Source: an uncultured Prevotella sp.
GTDB taxonomy: Bacteria > Bacteroidota > Bacteroidia > Bacteroidales > Bacteroidaceae
Length of the DNA: 64,000 nucleotides
Direction of reading: 5' to 3'
NCBI GenBank assembly: GCA_944320355.1
Contig: CALUHC010000035.1
Span: 62,001 to 126,000 of the forward strand
The position numbers and the translations under genes are program-made. Below are positions 34,786-44,233 of this stretch, piece after piece; the first letter of the stretch is position 1, and each line of letters begins with the position of its first letter. The notes under the pieces are model-generated. The model did no database searches and was not told the DNA's origin. It was given only the letters and a program-made list of their open reading frames with translations.

Positions 34786-35418
34786 GGTTTTGCCGATTGA
34801 TGTGTTGAAGCGACCAGGACTCCAATTGAGAATTGAGAGTTGAGAATTGAGAATTATGATTACTTTCGTGCATTGGTTTCTTTGTTTGGGTGTCTTTTTC
34901 ACCTCTTCACTTGCTGTGTGATGCCTTTTCTTTCATCTTCTTTATGATTGCGACAAGGAGTTTTATCAATTCTTCGTTGTCTTTTTTCATCGACTCGAAC
35001 TGTACTTCGGTTATATAGTCGCCTTGAAACAGCACCTTGAGCCAATAGAAAGTCTCGTCGGCCTCTTTCAGCGCGATGCTCAGCTTGCTGACAAAGTCGG
35101 CGGCACTCTGGGCGTTGCGGCTCTCCACAATATTGGCCCCGATGCTTGTGCCGCTGCGCAACACCTGCCTCGAAATGACAGTCTCGCGCTTGCGCTCTGC
35201 CAAGAAGCGATACATCTTCACTATCCTGAACGAAAAGGCCTCGGCCTTGTTCATTATAACGTTTTCTTTTCGCTGCAACATATAAAGCCCATACCGTTAA
35301 TGCTGTTTCCAAATGGCATTGGAACGGAATAACGAAACCCTTTGCCTGCCTCCCGAAGCACGGAGCGGATGGCTTTAGGCAATCACAATTCTCAATTCCC
35401 AACTCTCAATTCTCAATT
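34736..35418 (-). mobile_element. Element B: AE-type inverted repeats enclosing a second four-helix-bundle gene
   Basis: Left arm exists twice: 34736-34785 and 34824-34873 are identical over 50 bp (an 88-bp period). The right arm 35379-35418 is their inverted copy, 37 of 40 bases (AATTGAGAATTGAGAGTTG...GATTAC). The inner copies enclose 595 bp, close to the 585 bp of element A, and the only gene is again a four-helix protein. The upstream part also holds an imperfect 18-bp dyad TTCCAAATGGCATTGGAA (35308-35325). Confidence 0.7.
34907..35254 (-). CDS. Four-helix-bundle protein of the S23/Avd-like family (element B)
   Basis: 115 residues from ATG 35254 (MNKAEAFSFRIVKMYRFL). The signature LRSGTSIGANIVESRNAQS (about residues 33-51) matches the family core seen in the 27.2-27.6 kb gene, but the two are distant subtypes: this one begins with the FSFRIVKMYRFL form and lacks the VMAWQRAYRF form. 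The frame could extend to 35281, adding nine residues. No rRNA gene or reverse transcriptase is near. The gene is enclosed by AE inverted repeats and ends four bases before a possible GTG start of radC. Confidence 0.85.
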   Translation of the reverse strand: MNKAEAFSFRIVKMYRFLAERKRETVISRQVLRSGTSIGANIVESRNAQSAADFVSKLSIALKEADETFYWLKVLFQGDYITEVQFESMKKDNEELIKLLVAIIKKMKEKASHSK

Positions 35419-35425
35419 AGGCATC

Positions 35426-36490
35426 CTACTTGTAGAATGTCTTCTCGAAGGCCTGGAACTCATCCCGTCCGCGCACGCACCGCTTCCACCAGGCCTCGAT
35501 GAAGCCGAAGCCGTAGCCCATAAGCTGCACGAAGGAGGCGGCGACGGAGAGGCTGCCTATCTTGAGGCTGCGGTTGCGCAGGGAGGAGTCGGCGAGTATG
35601 AGCAGGCAGTAGGCAAGGATGGGGAGCCACGGGCCGGCGCAGAGCCAGTACCAGCGGTCTGTGTCGTCGTAGTGCATGAGGAGGCGGCCTGCGGCCGACG
35701 TGAGCACGAGGGCCAGCACTCCGACGGCGAAGACCATGGGGAGCAGGTGGACGAGCTTGAGCGACTCGGGGTACTTCTTGTAGAGGTTGATGCGGGCTAT
35801 GCCGCTGTTGTAGACCTGGCGGAAGAACTTGCGGAAGTCGGTGCGCCGCTTGTGCCACACCCACGCGCCTGGGAACAGCCTGCAGCGGCACCCGGCCTTG
35901 AAGATGCGGATGCTGAAGTCGATGTCCTCGCCGAAGCGCATCCGCGAGAATCCGCCGAGGCGCAGGTACACGTCGCGGCGCACTCCCATGTTGAACGAGC
36001 GGGGATAGAACTTGTCGAGCTTCTTCTTCCCGCCGCGTATTCCGCCCGTGGTGAAGAACGAGGTCATGGCGTAGCTGATGGCCTTCTGCGTGTCGGTGAA
36101 GGCGGGATGGGCGCAGTCGGGGCCGCCGAAGGCGTCGGCCGGCTCGCGCCGCAGCTCGCCGGCCACGGCCTGCAGGTAGCCCGGAGGCAGCACCACGTCG
36201 GAGTCGAGCACTATCAGATACTCGCCCTGCGCCCTCTCCGCGCCGTAGTTGCGGCTCATGCCCGGCCCGGAGTTCTTCTTCATGAAATACTTCACGTCGA
36301 GCCTTCCGGCATACTTGTCCACCACGGCGCGGCAGTCGCGCTCCGACCCGTCCTCCACTATTATCACCTCGAAGCCACCGCGCGTCTGCGCCGTGAGGCT
36401 GTCGAGCAGCTCGTCCACCTCGTCGGGGCGGTTGTAGACGGGAACGACTATTGAAAATTCATAATTGGCTTGCGCCGAACTTTGTCTCAT
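35426..36490 (-). CDS. Family 2 glycosyltransferase, membrane-anchored
   Basis: 354 residues. GT-A fold at the N-terminus with FSIVVPVYNRPDEVDELLDSL, the metal/sugar-nucleotide motif LDSDVVLP (DxD, about residues 96-98) and the acceptor-side FGEDIDFSIRI (ED motif). Two or three hydrophobic helices near the C-terminus (about 245-265, 285-305 and 315-335) anchor it. A role in surface polysaccharide or lipid glycosylation is likely; donor and acceptor unknown. The 3' end lies 8 bp from the right arm of element B. No neighbouring capsule genes, so it stands alone. Confidence 0.85.
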   Translation of the reverse strand: MRQSSAQANYEFSIVVPVYNRPDEVDELLDSLTAQTRGGFEVIIVEDGSERDCRAVVDKYAGRLDVKYFMKKNSGPGMSRNYGAERAQGEYLIVLDSDVVLPPGYLQAVAGELRREPADAFGGPDCAHPAFTDTQKAISYAMTSFFTTGGIRGGKKKLDKFYPRSFNMGVRRDVYLRLGGFSRMRFGEDIDFSIRIFKAGCRCRLFPGAWVWHKRRTDFRKFFRQVYNSGIARINLYKKYPESLKLVHLLPMVFAVGVLALVLTSAAGRLLMHYDDTDRWYWLCAGPWLPILAYCLLILADSSLRNRSLKIGSLSVAASFVQLMGYGFGFIEAWWKRCVRGRDEFQAFEKTFYK

Positions 36491-36712
36491 AACTCATTGA
36501 TTGGCTTGACGCCGAACTTTGTTTCACAATTGGCCGCGCGATGGTCTGTGGCTGTTTGCGGTTGCTTTCGCGCGGCCGCGTTGTCACTGTTTTGTCACTT
36601 TGCCTTTTGCTGATGGCGGCATATCGCAGAGGGAGCGGGCCATTCTTGCGGCCGGAGGCCCGAAGCGGGAACTTGGATTTTCGCCACTCGGCGCGCCGTT
36701 CGTTCCGCATCC

Positions 36713-36858
36713 GTAAGTAATTGATAATCAGCGGGGTTACAAAACGTGCCGTTTTGTCCTTCAAAACGACCCGTTTCGGGCCGCAAAACGGCACGTTTCA
36801 TCACGCAAAACGGCGCGTTTCGCAAGGCCAAACGGCAGCCTTTGTTTTTTGATACAGT
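36713..36858. repeat. 22-bp palindrome array (PA), copy 7
   Basis: TAAGTAATTGATAATCAGCG and GGTTAC on the left, four to five units at 22-bp spacing (36740-36843), CTTTGTTTTTTGATAC on the right. The rest of the 672-bp spacer between the glycosyltransferase and efp holds the hairpin at 37069-37114 and no gene. Confidence 0.88.
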
Positions 36859-37068
36859 TTTGCAGGGCGTGGCAGGCGGCGCGGGCGGCACATATAGATG
36901 GTACAGGCATCGTATGCCACTTGGGCATCCTGCTGGCCAGCCCGATGCAACCGACTTCTCGCGCCGGGCGGAGGTATTGCCCGCTTCCCCCCACTCTGCA
37001 CTCTAAGCTCTGCGCCAAAGGCAATCATACCCCGTCACTCATCACTCTGGCCCCTGCACTAAACCGAC

Positions 37069-37114
37069 AATGCACAATCCATAATCAGCTGCGGGCCATT
37101 ATGAATTGTGCATT
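37069..37114. terminator. 17-bp inverted repeat downstream of efp
   Basis: AATGCACAATCCATAAT (37069-37085) against ATTATGAATTGTGCATT (37098-37114), one mismatch, about 50 nt after the efp stop. AT-rich, no T-run; possibly a terminator or a relative of the AE repeats. Confidence 0.4.
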
Positions 37115-37162
37115 ATCCTGAACACGGTGCAGGGCGCGCGGGCGCGCCGATGCCTGAGATTG

Positions 37163-37729
37163 TTATTCCTTCACGCGGCTGAGGTAGCTGCCGTCGCGGG
37201 TGTCAACCTGTATGAGGTCGCCCTCGTTGATGAACAGCGGCACGCGTATTTCAACGCCGCTCTCAAGCGTTGCGGGCTTGGTGGCGTTGGTGGCTGTGTC
37301 GCCCTTTATTCCCGGCTCGCTGTGTGTGACGCGCAGGTTGGTCTTCACGGGCATCTCGGCATAGAGGATTGTGCCGTCGGTTGTGTCGGTGACCACCTCC
37401 ACCACGTCGCCCTCCTTCATGTACTCAACGCCGATCACGAGGTCGTTGGCGATGGGTATCTGCTCGAAGGTCTCCTGGTTCATGAAGATGCGGCCCGTCT
37501 GGTCCTCATAGAGATACTGGTAAGGGCGGCGCTCTATGCGCACATCCTCAAGCTTGAAGCCTATCTGGAACGTGCGTTCGAGCACGCGGCCGTCGGTGAC
37601 GTTCTTCAGTTTCGTGCGCATCACTGTGTTTCCCTTGCCGGGCTTTACGTGCTGGAAGTCAATGCAAACCCACACCTGGTTGTCCATTCGGATGCAGGTG
37701 CCTTTCTTTATTTCCTGTGAATTGATCAT
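37163..37729 (-). CDS. efp: Elongation factor P
   Basis: 188 residues from ATG 37729 (MINSQEIKKGTCIRM), the standard length. Relieves ribosome stalling at polyproline. KOW-like domain with HVKPGKGNTVMRTKLKN; the lysine in PGKGN (about position 32-34) is the site that is modified in other phyla. Two C-terminal OB domains end in DGSYLSRVKE. The longer frame to 37777 is rejected because it would start inside the promoter. Divergent from gltB. Confidence 0.95.
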   Translation of the reverse strand: MINSQEIKKGTCIRMDNQVWVCIDFQHVKPGKGNTVMRTKLKNVTDGRVLERTFQIGFKLEDVRIERRPYQYLYEDQTGRIFMNQETFEQIPIANDLVIGVEYMKEGDVVEVVTDTTDGTILYAEMPVKTNLRVTHSEPGIKGDTATNATKPATLESGVEIRVPLFINEGDLIQVDTRDGSYLSRVKE

Positions 37730-37774
37730 GATTGTATATGTATTATTTCCGGATATACTTATCGTTGGCGGCTG

Positions 37775-37805
37775 CAAAATTACTGAAAATCAAGCAAAAC
37801 GCAAA
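37775..37805 (-). promoter_or_regulatory. Bacteroidetes-type promoter of efp
   Basis: Minus strand TTTG (37805-37802), a 19-nt spacer, TAATTTTG (37782-37775). It overlaps the alternative upstream start of efp and so fixes the ATG at 37729. Confidence 0.8.
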
Positions 37806-38054
37806 ACAAATCGTTTGTTTTTTGCCTAAAACACCGGCCATCCCCATCCGTCACGACCCGCGCCGCACGCCGCAACGCGCCATAGTCCGCACGCCAACGG
37901 CACGGCCGCACGGCAAAATTTCAGCCTTTAACATTCGTTAGTAACAATCAATACTATTTTTATCTCTCGCCGCGTCGTTCTATAATATTATGCGTCATTT
38001 TGCCTTTCAATCCGAAACTTTAGCCTTCTTTCTTGTTCAAAAGGCGCGCACTCA

Positions 38055-38086
38055 TCTGTCAAATAGAAAGAAAATCAGTAATTTTG
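38055..38086 (+). promoter_or_regulatory. Putative promoter of gltB
   Basis: TCTG (38055-38058), a 20-nt spacer, TAATTTTG (38079-38086), about 54 nt before the gltB start. The frame open upstream to 37990 crosses it. Confidence 0.6.
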
Positions 38087-38139
38087 CAGGCAGAATGCAA
38101 GCTAAACAAAGAAAATTCACAAACAAATGCAACCAAAAT

Positions 38140-41100
38140 ATGGGAAAAAGATTGTATAATGCAGATTACGAACACGATGCCTGCGGCGTCGGGATGGTGG
38201 TGAACATCCACGGCAACAAGAGCCACGAGCTGGTGGACAACGCGCTGAAGGTGCTCGAGAATATGCGCCACCGCGGTGCCGAGGGCGCCGACAACAAGAC
38301 CGGCGACGGCGCGGGCATCATGCTACAGATTCCCCACGAGTTCATACTCCTGCAGGGAATACCCGTGCCGGAGAAGGGAAAGTATGGCACTGGCCTGGTG
38401 TTCCTGCCCAAGGACGAGCGGAGGCAGGCCGAGATTCTGTCCGTGATGATAGAGGAGATAGAGCGCGAGGGGCTGTCGCTGATGCACCTGCGCAACGTGC
38501 CCACCAACCCCGACTGCCTCGGGGCGGTGGCCCTGGCCGCCGAGCCTGCCATAAAGCAGGTGTTCGTCACGGGCGTCACAGACGACCGCGTGCCCACCTT
38601 CGAGCGCACGCTCTACATCATCCGCAAGAAGATAGAGCGCCGCGTCAGGGACAAGGACTTCTACATCTGCTCGCTGTCCAGCAAGAACATTATATATAAA
38701 GGTATGCTGTCCAGCCTGCAGCTGCGCCAGTACTACCCCGACCTCACCAACAGTTACTTCACCAGCGGGCTGGCATTGGTCCACTCGCGCTTCTCAACCA
38801 ACACATTCCCCACGTGGAGCCTGGCGCAGCCATTCCGCCTGCTGTGCCACAACGGCGAGATAAACACCATACGCGGCAACCGCGGCTGGATGCAGGCGCG
38901 CGAGAGCGTGCTCAGCTCGGAGGCCATAGGCGACATCCGCGACATATCGCCCATAGTGCAGCCGGGCATGAGCGACTCGGCAAGCCTCGACAACGTGTTC
39001 GAGTTTTTCGTGATGAGCGGCCTCTCGCTGCCCCACGCCATGTCCATCATGGTGCCCGAGAGCTTCAACGACAAGAACCCCATCTCGGAGGACCTCAAGG
39101 CGTTCTACGAGTACCACTCCATCCTCATGGAGCCGTGGGACGGCCCCGCCGCCCTGCTGTTCAGCGACGGACGCTACGCCGGCGGAATGCTCGACCGCAA
39201 CGGACTGCGCCCCGCGCGCTACACCATCACCAAGAACGACATGATGGTGGTGGCCAGCGAGGTCGGCGTGATGGACTTCGACCCCACCGAGATAGCCGAG
39301 AAGGGCCGCCTGCAGCCCGGCAAGATCCTGCTCATAGACACGCAGGAGGGCCGCATCTACTACGACGGCGAGATAAAGGAGCGCCTTGCCGCCGCCCATC
39401 CCTACCGCCAGTGGCTCTCTACAAACCGCATACAGCTGGAGAAACTGAAGAGCGGCCGCAAGGTGGACAACAGCCTGCCCGACCTCGTGCGCCGCGAACT
39501 GATGTTCGGCTACGGCGAGGAGGACGTGAGCGGAACCATCATCCCCATGGCCATCAACGGCCAGGAGCCCACCGCCTCGATGGGCAACGACACGCCGCTG
39601 GCCGTGCTCAGCGAGCGGCCGCAGACGTTCTTCAACTACTTCCGCCAGCAGTTCGCCCAGGTGACCAACCCCGCCATTGACTCCATACGCGAGAGCCTGG
39701 TCATGTCGCTCACCGAATACATAGGCCGCGTGGGCACCGGCATACTGCAACCCGACGAGACCAACTGCAAGATGGTGCGCCTGCCGCACCCCATCCTGAA
39801 CAACACGCAGCTCGACATACTGTGCAACATACGCTACAAGGGCTTCAACACGGTCAAGCTGCCCATACTCTTCGAGTGCGCCAAGGGCGAGGAGGGCCTG
39901 CGCCAGGCGCTCGACGACCTGTGCAAGCAGGCAGAGCGCAGCGTGGACGACGGCTACAACTACATCATACTGACCGACCGCGACGTCGACGAGGCCCATG
40001 CCGCCATACCGAGCCTGCTCGCCGTGAGCGCCGTACACCACTATCTCATCTCCGTGGGCAAGCGCGTGCAGACGGCGCTCATCATAGAGAGCGGCGAGAT
40101 ACGCGAGACCATGCACGCCGCACTGCTGCTGGGCTACGGCGCGTCGGCGCTCTGCCCCTACATGACCTTCGCCATACTCGACGACCTTGTGAAGCGGCAC
40201 AAGATACAAGAGAACTACGAGACGGCCGAGAAGAACTACATCCAAGCCGTGAAGAAGGGCCTCTTCAAGATAATGGCAAAGATGGGCATCAGCACCATAC
40301 GCTCCTACCGCGGCGCCAAGATATTCGAGAGCATAGGCCTGTCAGAGAGCCTGCTGCGCTCGTACTTCGGCACCGAGGTGTCAACCATCGGCGGCATCGG
40401 ACTGAAGACCATCGCCCGCGACGCCATAAGGATGCACGACCTGGCTTTCGACAGCCACGCTTCGGCCGGCTTCCTGCCCAACCTCGGGCAGTTCCACTAC
40501 CGCCGCGACGGCATCCGCCACGCCTGGAATCCCGAGACCATTGCCACGCTGCAGATAGCCACGCGCACCGGCAGCTACGAAAAGTTCAAGGAGTTCACGC
40601 GGCTGGCAGACGAGAAGCAGGAGCCAATCTTCATCCGCGACTTCTTCGACTTCCGCCGCAACCCCATACCGATAGACAAGGTGGAGCCTGTGGAAAGCAT
40701 CGTCCGACACTTCGTTGCGGGCGCAATGAGCTTCGGCGCGCTGTCGAAGGAGGCCCACGAGGCCATAGCCCTGGCCATGAACAAGCTCGGGGCGCGCAGC
40801 AACACGGGCGAGGGAGGCGAGGACAGCGAGCGTTTCCACTCGCAAGTTGACGGCATCAGCCTCTCGTCCAAGACCAAACAGGTGGCCAGCGGACGCTTCG
40901 GCGTCACCACAGAGTATCTTGTCAACGCCGAGGAGATACAGATCAAGGTGGCGCAAGGCGCAAAGCCTGGCGAGGGAGGCCAGCTGCCGGGCTTCAAGGT
41001 CAACGAGGTCATAGCCAAGACACGCCACTCCATACCCGGCATATCGCTCATATCGCCCCCGCCCCACCACGACATCTACTCCATAGAGGACCTGGCCCAG

Positions 41101-42609
41101 CTGATATTCGACCTGAAGAACGTCAACCCACAGGCCGCCATCAGCGTGAAGCTCGTGGCCGAGAGCGGCGTGGGAACCATCGCGGCGGGCGTGGCCAAGG
41201 CCAAGGCCGACCTCATTGTCATCTCCGGCGCGGAGGGAGGCACGGGCGCCAGCCCCGCGTCGAGCATGAGGTTTGCGGGCATATCGCCCGAGATAGGCAT
41301 CGCCGAGACGCAGCAGACGCTGATGATGAACGGCCTGCGCGGACAGGTACGCCTGCAGGTGGACGGCCAACTGAAGACCGGCCGCGACGTGATAGCCATG
41401 GCGCTGCTCGGCGCGGAGGAGTTCGGCTTCGGCACGGCGGTGCTCATCGTGCTGGGATGCGTGATGATGCGCAAGTGCAACCTGAACACCTGCCCCATGG
41501 GAGTGGCCACCCAGAACCCCGAACTGCGCAAGCACTTCATGGGCAAGTACCAGTACTTGGTGAACTACTTCACCTTCCTTGCGCAGGAGGTGCGCGAGTA
41601 TCTGGCCTCGATGGGATACACAAGGCTCGAAGACATAGTGGGCCACACAGAACTGATAGTCACCCGCCAGCCGCGCAACGACAAGGAGGCGTCGCTCGAC
41701 TTCGGACGGCTGCTGAACCGCGAGGAGGGCCACTGCACGCTCTACTGCACCACACGCCAGAAGCACGAGCTCGACGACGTGCTCGACCGGCAGATAATCC
41801 GCGCCGCGCAGGGTGCCATAGAGCGCGGAGACGAGATGAACCTCGACTACGCCATCCGCAATACCGACCGCGCCGTGGGCGCGATGCTCAGCGGCGAGAT
41901 AGCATCGAAATACGGCCAGCAGGGCCTGCCCGACGGCACGATAAACATCCGCTTCAAGGGCTCGGCGGGACAGAGCTTCGGCGCGTTCCTCACCCGCGGC
42001 GTGAGCTTCAAGCTCGAAGGCGAGACCAACGACTACTTCGCCAAGGGCCTCAGCGGAGGCCGCGTGGCCATACTGCCGCCCACACGAAGCAACTTTGCCG
42101 CCGAAGACAACATCATAGCGGGCAACACCGGACTCTACGGCGCCACCTCCGGCGAGCTGTACATCAACGGAAAGGTGGGCGAACGCTTCGGTGTGCGCAA
42201 CTCGGGAGCCATAGCCGTCATAGAGGGAGCGGGCGACCACTGCTGCGAATACATGACGGGCGGCCGCGTGGTGGTGCTCGGAGAGACGGGCCGCAACTTC
42301 GCCGCGGGCATGAGCGGGGGCGTGGCCTACGTCTGGGACAAGCGCCACGACTTCGACTACTTCTGCAACATGGACATGGTGGAGATAAACCTCGTGGAGG
42401 AAAGCAGCTACCGCAAGGAGCTGCACGAGCTGATACGCCAGCACTATCTCTACACCGGCTCCAAGCTGGCACGCACCATGCTCGACGACTGGAACCGCTA
42501 CGTGGACGACTTCATACAGGTGGTCCCCATCGAATACAAGCGCGTGCTGCAGGAGGAACAGGTGCGCAAGCTCCAACAGAAGATAGCCGACATGCAGAGA
42601 GACTACTGA
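38140..42609 (+). CDS. gltB: Glutamate synthase (NADPH), large subunit
   Basis: 1489 residues from ATG 38140. Releases ammonia from glutamine and adds it to 2-oxoglutarate. Order: class II amidotransferase domain whose nucleophile is the Cys in HDACGVGMV (Cys15, so a 14-residue leader must be cut off), central domain, FMN-binding synthase domain (about 820-1190, with GGTGASPASSMRFAGI), a 3Fe-4S cysteine cluster (GCVMMRKCNLNTCPMGVATQ) and the C-terminal GXGXG beta-helix. The start is chosen by the promoter and the propeptide pattern. gltD follows after 245 bp of repeat-bearing DNA. Confidence 0.96.
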   Translation: MGKRLYNADYEHDACGVGMVVNIHGNKSHELVDNALKVLENMRHRGAEGADNKTGDGAGIMLQIPHEFILLQGIPVPEKGKYGTGLVFLPKDERRQAEILSVMIEEIEREGLSLMHLRNVPTNPDCLGAVALAAEPAIKQVFVTGVTDDRVPTFERTLYIIRKKIERRVRDKDFYICSLSSKNIIYKGMLSSLQLRQYYPDLTNSYFTSGLALVHSRFSTNTFPTWSLAQPFRLLCHNGEINTIRGNRGWMQARESVLSSEAIGDIRDISPIVQPGMSDSASLDNVFEFFVMSGLSLPHAMSIMVPESFNDKNPISEDLKAFYEYHSILMEPWDGPAALLFSDGRYAGGMLDRNGLRPARYTITKNDMMVVASEVGVMDFDPTEIAEKGRLQPGKILLIDTQEGRIYYDGEIKERLAAAHPYRQWLSTNRIQLEKLKSGRKVDNSLPDLVRRELMFGYGEEDVSGTIIPMAINGQEPTASMGNDTPLAVLSERPQTFFNYFRQQFAQVTNPAIDSIRESLVMSLTEYIGRVGTGILQPDETNCKMVRLPHPILNNTQLDILCNIRYKGFNTVKLPILFECAKGEEGLRQALDDLCKQAERSVDDGYNYIILTDRDVDEAHAAIPSLLAVSAVHHYLISVGKRVQTALIIESGEIRETMHAALLLGYGASALCPYMTFAILDDLVKRHKIQENYETAEKNYIQAVKKGLFKIMAKMGISTIRSYRGAKIFESIGLSESLLRSYFGTEVSTIGGIGLKTIARDAIRMHDLAFDSHASAGFLPNLGQFHYRRDGIRHAWNPETIATLQIATRTGSYEKFKEFTRLADEKQEPIFIRDFFDFRRNPIPIDKVEPVESIVRHFVAGAMSFGALSKEAHEAIALAMNKLGARSNTGEGGEDSERFHSQVDGISLSSKTKQVASGRFGVTTEYLVNAEEIQIKVAQGAKPGEGGQLPGFKVNEVIAKTRHSIPGISLISPPPHHDIYSIEDLAQLIFDLKNVNPQAAISVKLVAESGVGTIAAGVAKAKADLIVISGAEGGTGASPASSMRFAGISPEIGIAETQQTLMMNGLRGQVRLQVDGQLKTGRDVIAMALLGAEEFGFGTAVLIVLGCVMMRKCNLNTCPMGVATQNPELRKHFMGKYQYLVNYFTFLAQEVREYLASMGYTRLEDIVGHTELIVTRQPRNDKEASLDFGRLLNREEGHCTLYCTTRQKHELDDVLDRQIIRAAQGAIERGDEMNLDYAIRNTDRAVGAMLSGEIASKYGQQGLPDGTINIRFKGSAGQSFGAFLTRGVSFKLEGETNDYFAKGLSGGRVAILPPTRSNFAAEDNIIAGNTGLYGATSGELYINGKVGERFGVRNSGAIAVIEGAGDHCCEYMTGGRVVVLGETGRNFAAGMSGGVAYVWDKRHDFDYFCNMDMVEINLVEESSYRKELHELIRQHYLYTGSKLARTMLDDWNRYVDDFIQVVPIEYKRVLQEEQVRKLQQKIADMQRDY

Positions 42610-42616
42610 TGGCTGG

Positions 42617-42848
42617 ATTGAAAATTGACAATCCGGAATTGAGAATTGTGATTACCCGTGCAACCAAAGACAAGGCAGAGACCGCAAAAGCCAACGCCGC
42701 CATTGCACAATCCAAGGCGGGAAGGCCAGCGAAACCGCTGCCAACGGGTCACGAATTCCATGTTTCGGATTGTCTGCAGCCTGAAGGAACGTGCCTGTCT
42801 TGGGATCGGTAATCATAATCATCAATTCAAATTTCTCAATCATCAATT
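42617..42848. repeat. AE-type inverted repeats with a gene-free centre, between gltB and gltD
   Basis: Left arm 42617-42656 (ending GAATTGTGATTACC) and right arm 42808-42848 (starting GGTAATCATAATCATCAATT) are inverted and about 75 percent alike; they match the arms of element B. The 151-bp centre is GC-rich and shows no recognisable protein. It reads like a shortened, gene-free relative of element B inside the glt operon. Confidence 0.65.
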
Positions 42849-42854
42849 AGGAAT

Positions 42855-44204
42855 ATGGGCAATCCAAAAGCATTTCTGACCATACACCGGCAGGAAGCCG
42901 GCTACAGACCGATACACGACCGCATCCACGACTTCGGCGAAGTGGAGCAGACTCTCAACACCAACGACCGCCGCACGCAGGCCAGCCGCTGCATGGACTG
43001 CGGCGTGCCGTTCTGCCACTGGGCCTGCCCGCTGGGCAACAAGCCGCCCGAGTGGAACGACGCTCTGTACAAGGGAGACTACGAGCTGGCCTACCGCCTG
43101 CTCAACTCCACCAACGACTTCCCCGAGTTCACGGGCCGCGTGTGCCCCGCGCTGTGCGAGAAGGCGTGCGTGCTGAACCTCATCGAGCACGAGCCGACAA
43201 CAAACCGCGAGGACGAGGCGGCCATAACGGAGATGGCCTTCCAGGAAAACTACGTCAGGACAGAGCGCCCCGAGCGCAACGGACGGCGAGTATGCGTGGT
43301 GGGAGCCGGCCCGGCGGGGCTGGTGGCGGCCAACCGCCTCAACCTGATGGGCTATGCCGTCACCGTGTTCGACCGCAACGAGGCTCCCGGGGGGCTGCTG
43401 CGCTACGGCATTCCCAACTTCAAGCTCAACAAGGCCGTCATCGACCGCCGCATGGAGGTGCTCTGCGCCGAGGGCATAGAGTTCCGCTGCGGGGTCGACG
43501 TGGATGTGAACAAGCTGCCCGAGGGCTACGATGCCTACGTGATAGCCACGGGAACGCCAGAGGCGCGCGACCTAAAGGTGCCGGGCCGCGAGCTGAAGGG
43601 CGTTCACTTCGCCCTCGAAATGCTGGCGCAGCAGAACCGCGTGCTGGCGGGGACGGAGTTCAAGAAGGACGAGCTGGTGAACGCACGGGGCAAGGATGTG
43701 CTCGTCATCGGCGGCGGCGACACGGGCAGCGACTGCATAGGCACGGCCCACCGCCAGGGCTGCCGCAGCGTGACGCAGATAGAGATAATGCCCATGCCGC
43801 CCGCAGGGCCCGACGACCCGCAGAACCCCTGGCCCGCTTTCCCGCGCACACTGAAGACCACCTCAAGCCACGAGGAGGGCTGCACGCGCCGCTGGAACAT
43901 AAACACGCTGGAATTCCTCGGCAAGGACGGCCGGCTGACGGGCGTCAAGGTGCAGGAGATAGAGTGGCGGCCCAACCCCGAGGGCGGCCGACCGCTGATG
44001 GCGCCCGCAGGCAAGCCGGAGGTGATAAAGGCCGACATGGCCCTGCTGGCCATGGGATTCCTCAAGCCAACGCTGCCAGCCGTGGCCGACAACGTGGTCT
44101 TTGCAGGCGACGCCCTCAACGGCGCGTCGCTCGTGGTCCGCGCCATGGCGAGCGGCCGCGACGCGGCGATGAAGGTCAACGAACTGCTAAAGGCAAAAAG
44201 GTAA
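42855..44204 (+). CDS. gltD: Glutamate synthase (NADPH), small subunit
   Basis: 449 residues. Takes electrons from NADPH through FAD to the large subunit. N-terminal Fe-S part with CMDCGVPFCHWACPLGN and CPALCEKAC cysteines (about 46-105), FAD site VVGAGPAGLVAANRLN, NAD(P) site VIGGGDTGSDCIGTA and the closing VVFAGDALNGASLVVRAM. Length typical (about 450-490). It ends next to a dense block of repeats; no terminator is obvious right after it. Start ATG 42855 lies 6 bp after the right arm of the insert, so the insert provides its ribosome-binding region. Confidence 0.95.
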   Translation: MGNPKAFLTIHRQEAGYRPIHDRIHDFGEVEQTLNTNDRRTQASRCMDCGVPFCHWACPLGNKPPEWNDALYKGDYELAYRLLNSTNDFPEFTGRVCPALCEKACVLNLIEHEPTTNREDEAAITEMAFQENYVRTERPERNGRRVCVVGAGPAGLVAANRLNLMGYAVTVFDRNEAPGGLLRYGIPNFKLNKAVIDRRMEVLCAEGIEFRCGVDVDVNKLPEGYDAYVIATGTPEARDLKVPGRELKGVHFALEMLAQQNRVLAGTEFKKDELVNARGKDVLVIGGGDTGSDCIGTAHRQGCRSVTQIEIMPMPPAGPDDPQNPWPAFPRTLKTTSSHEEGCTRRWNINTLEFLGKDGRLTGVKVQEIEWRPNPEGGRPLMAPAGKPEVIKADMALLAMGFLKPTLPAVADNVVFAGDALNGASLVVRAMASGRDAAMKVNELLKAKR

Positions 44205-44233
44205 AGAAAGCCATTGGAAAGTTAAAAAGGCAA

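Noticed and set aside
27209-35254. Four-helix proteins as part of a diversity-generating retroelement (Avd)
   Set aside because: No reverse transcriptase, template repeat or C-type-lectin variable region is found near either gene.
40381-42576. 731-codon frame antisense to gltB
   Set aside because: Antisense shadow in a GC-rich gene; low-complexity Val/Ala/His composition and no family match.
42616-42812. Protein in the gltB-gltD spacer
   Set aside because: Frames on both strands begin or end in the AE arms, match nothing recognisable and show no promoter; treated as non-coding.
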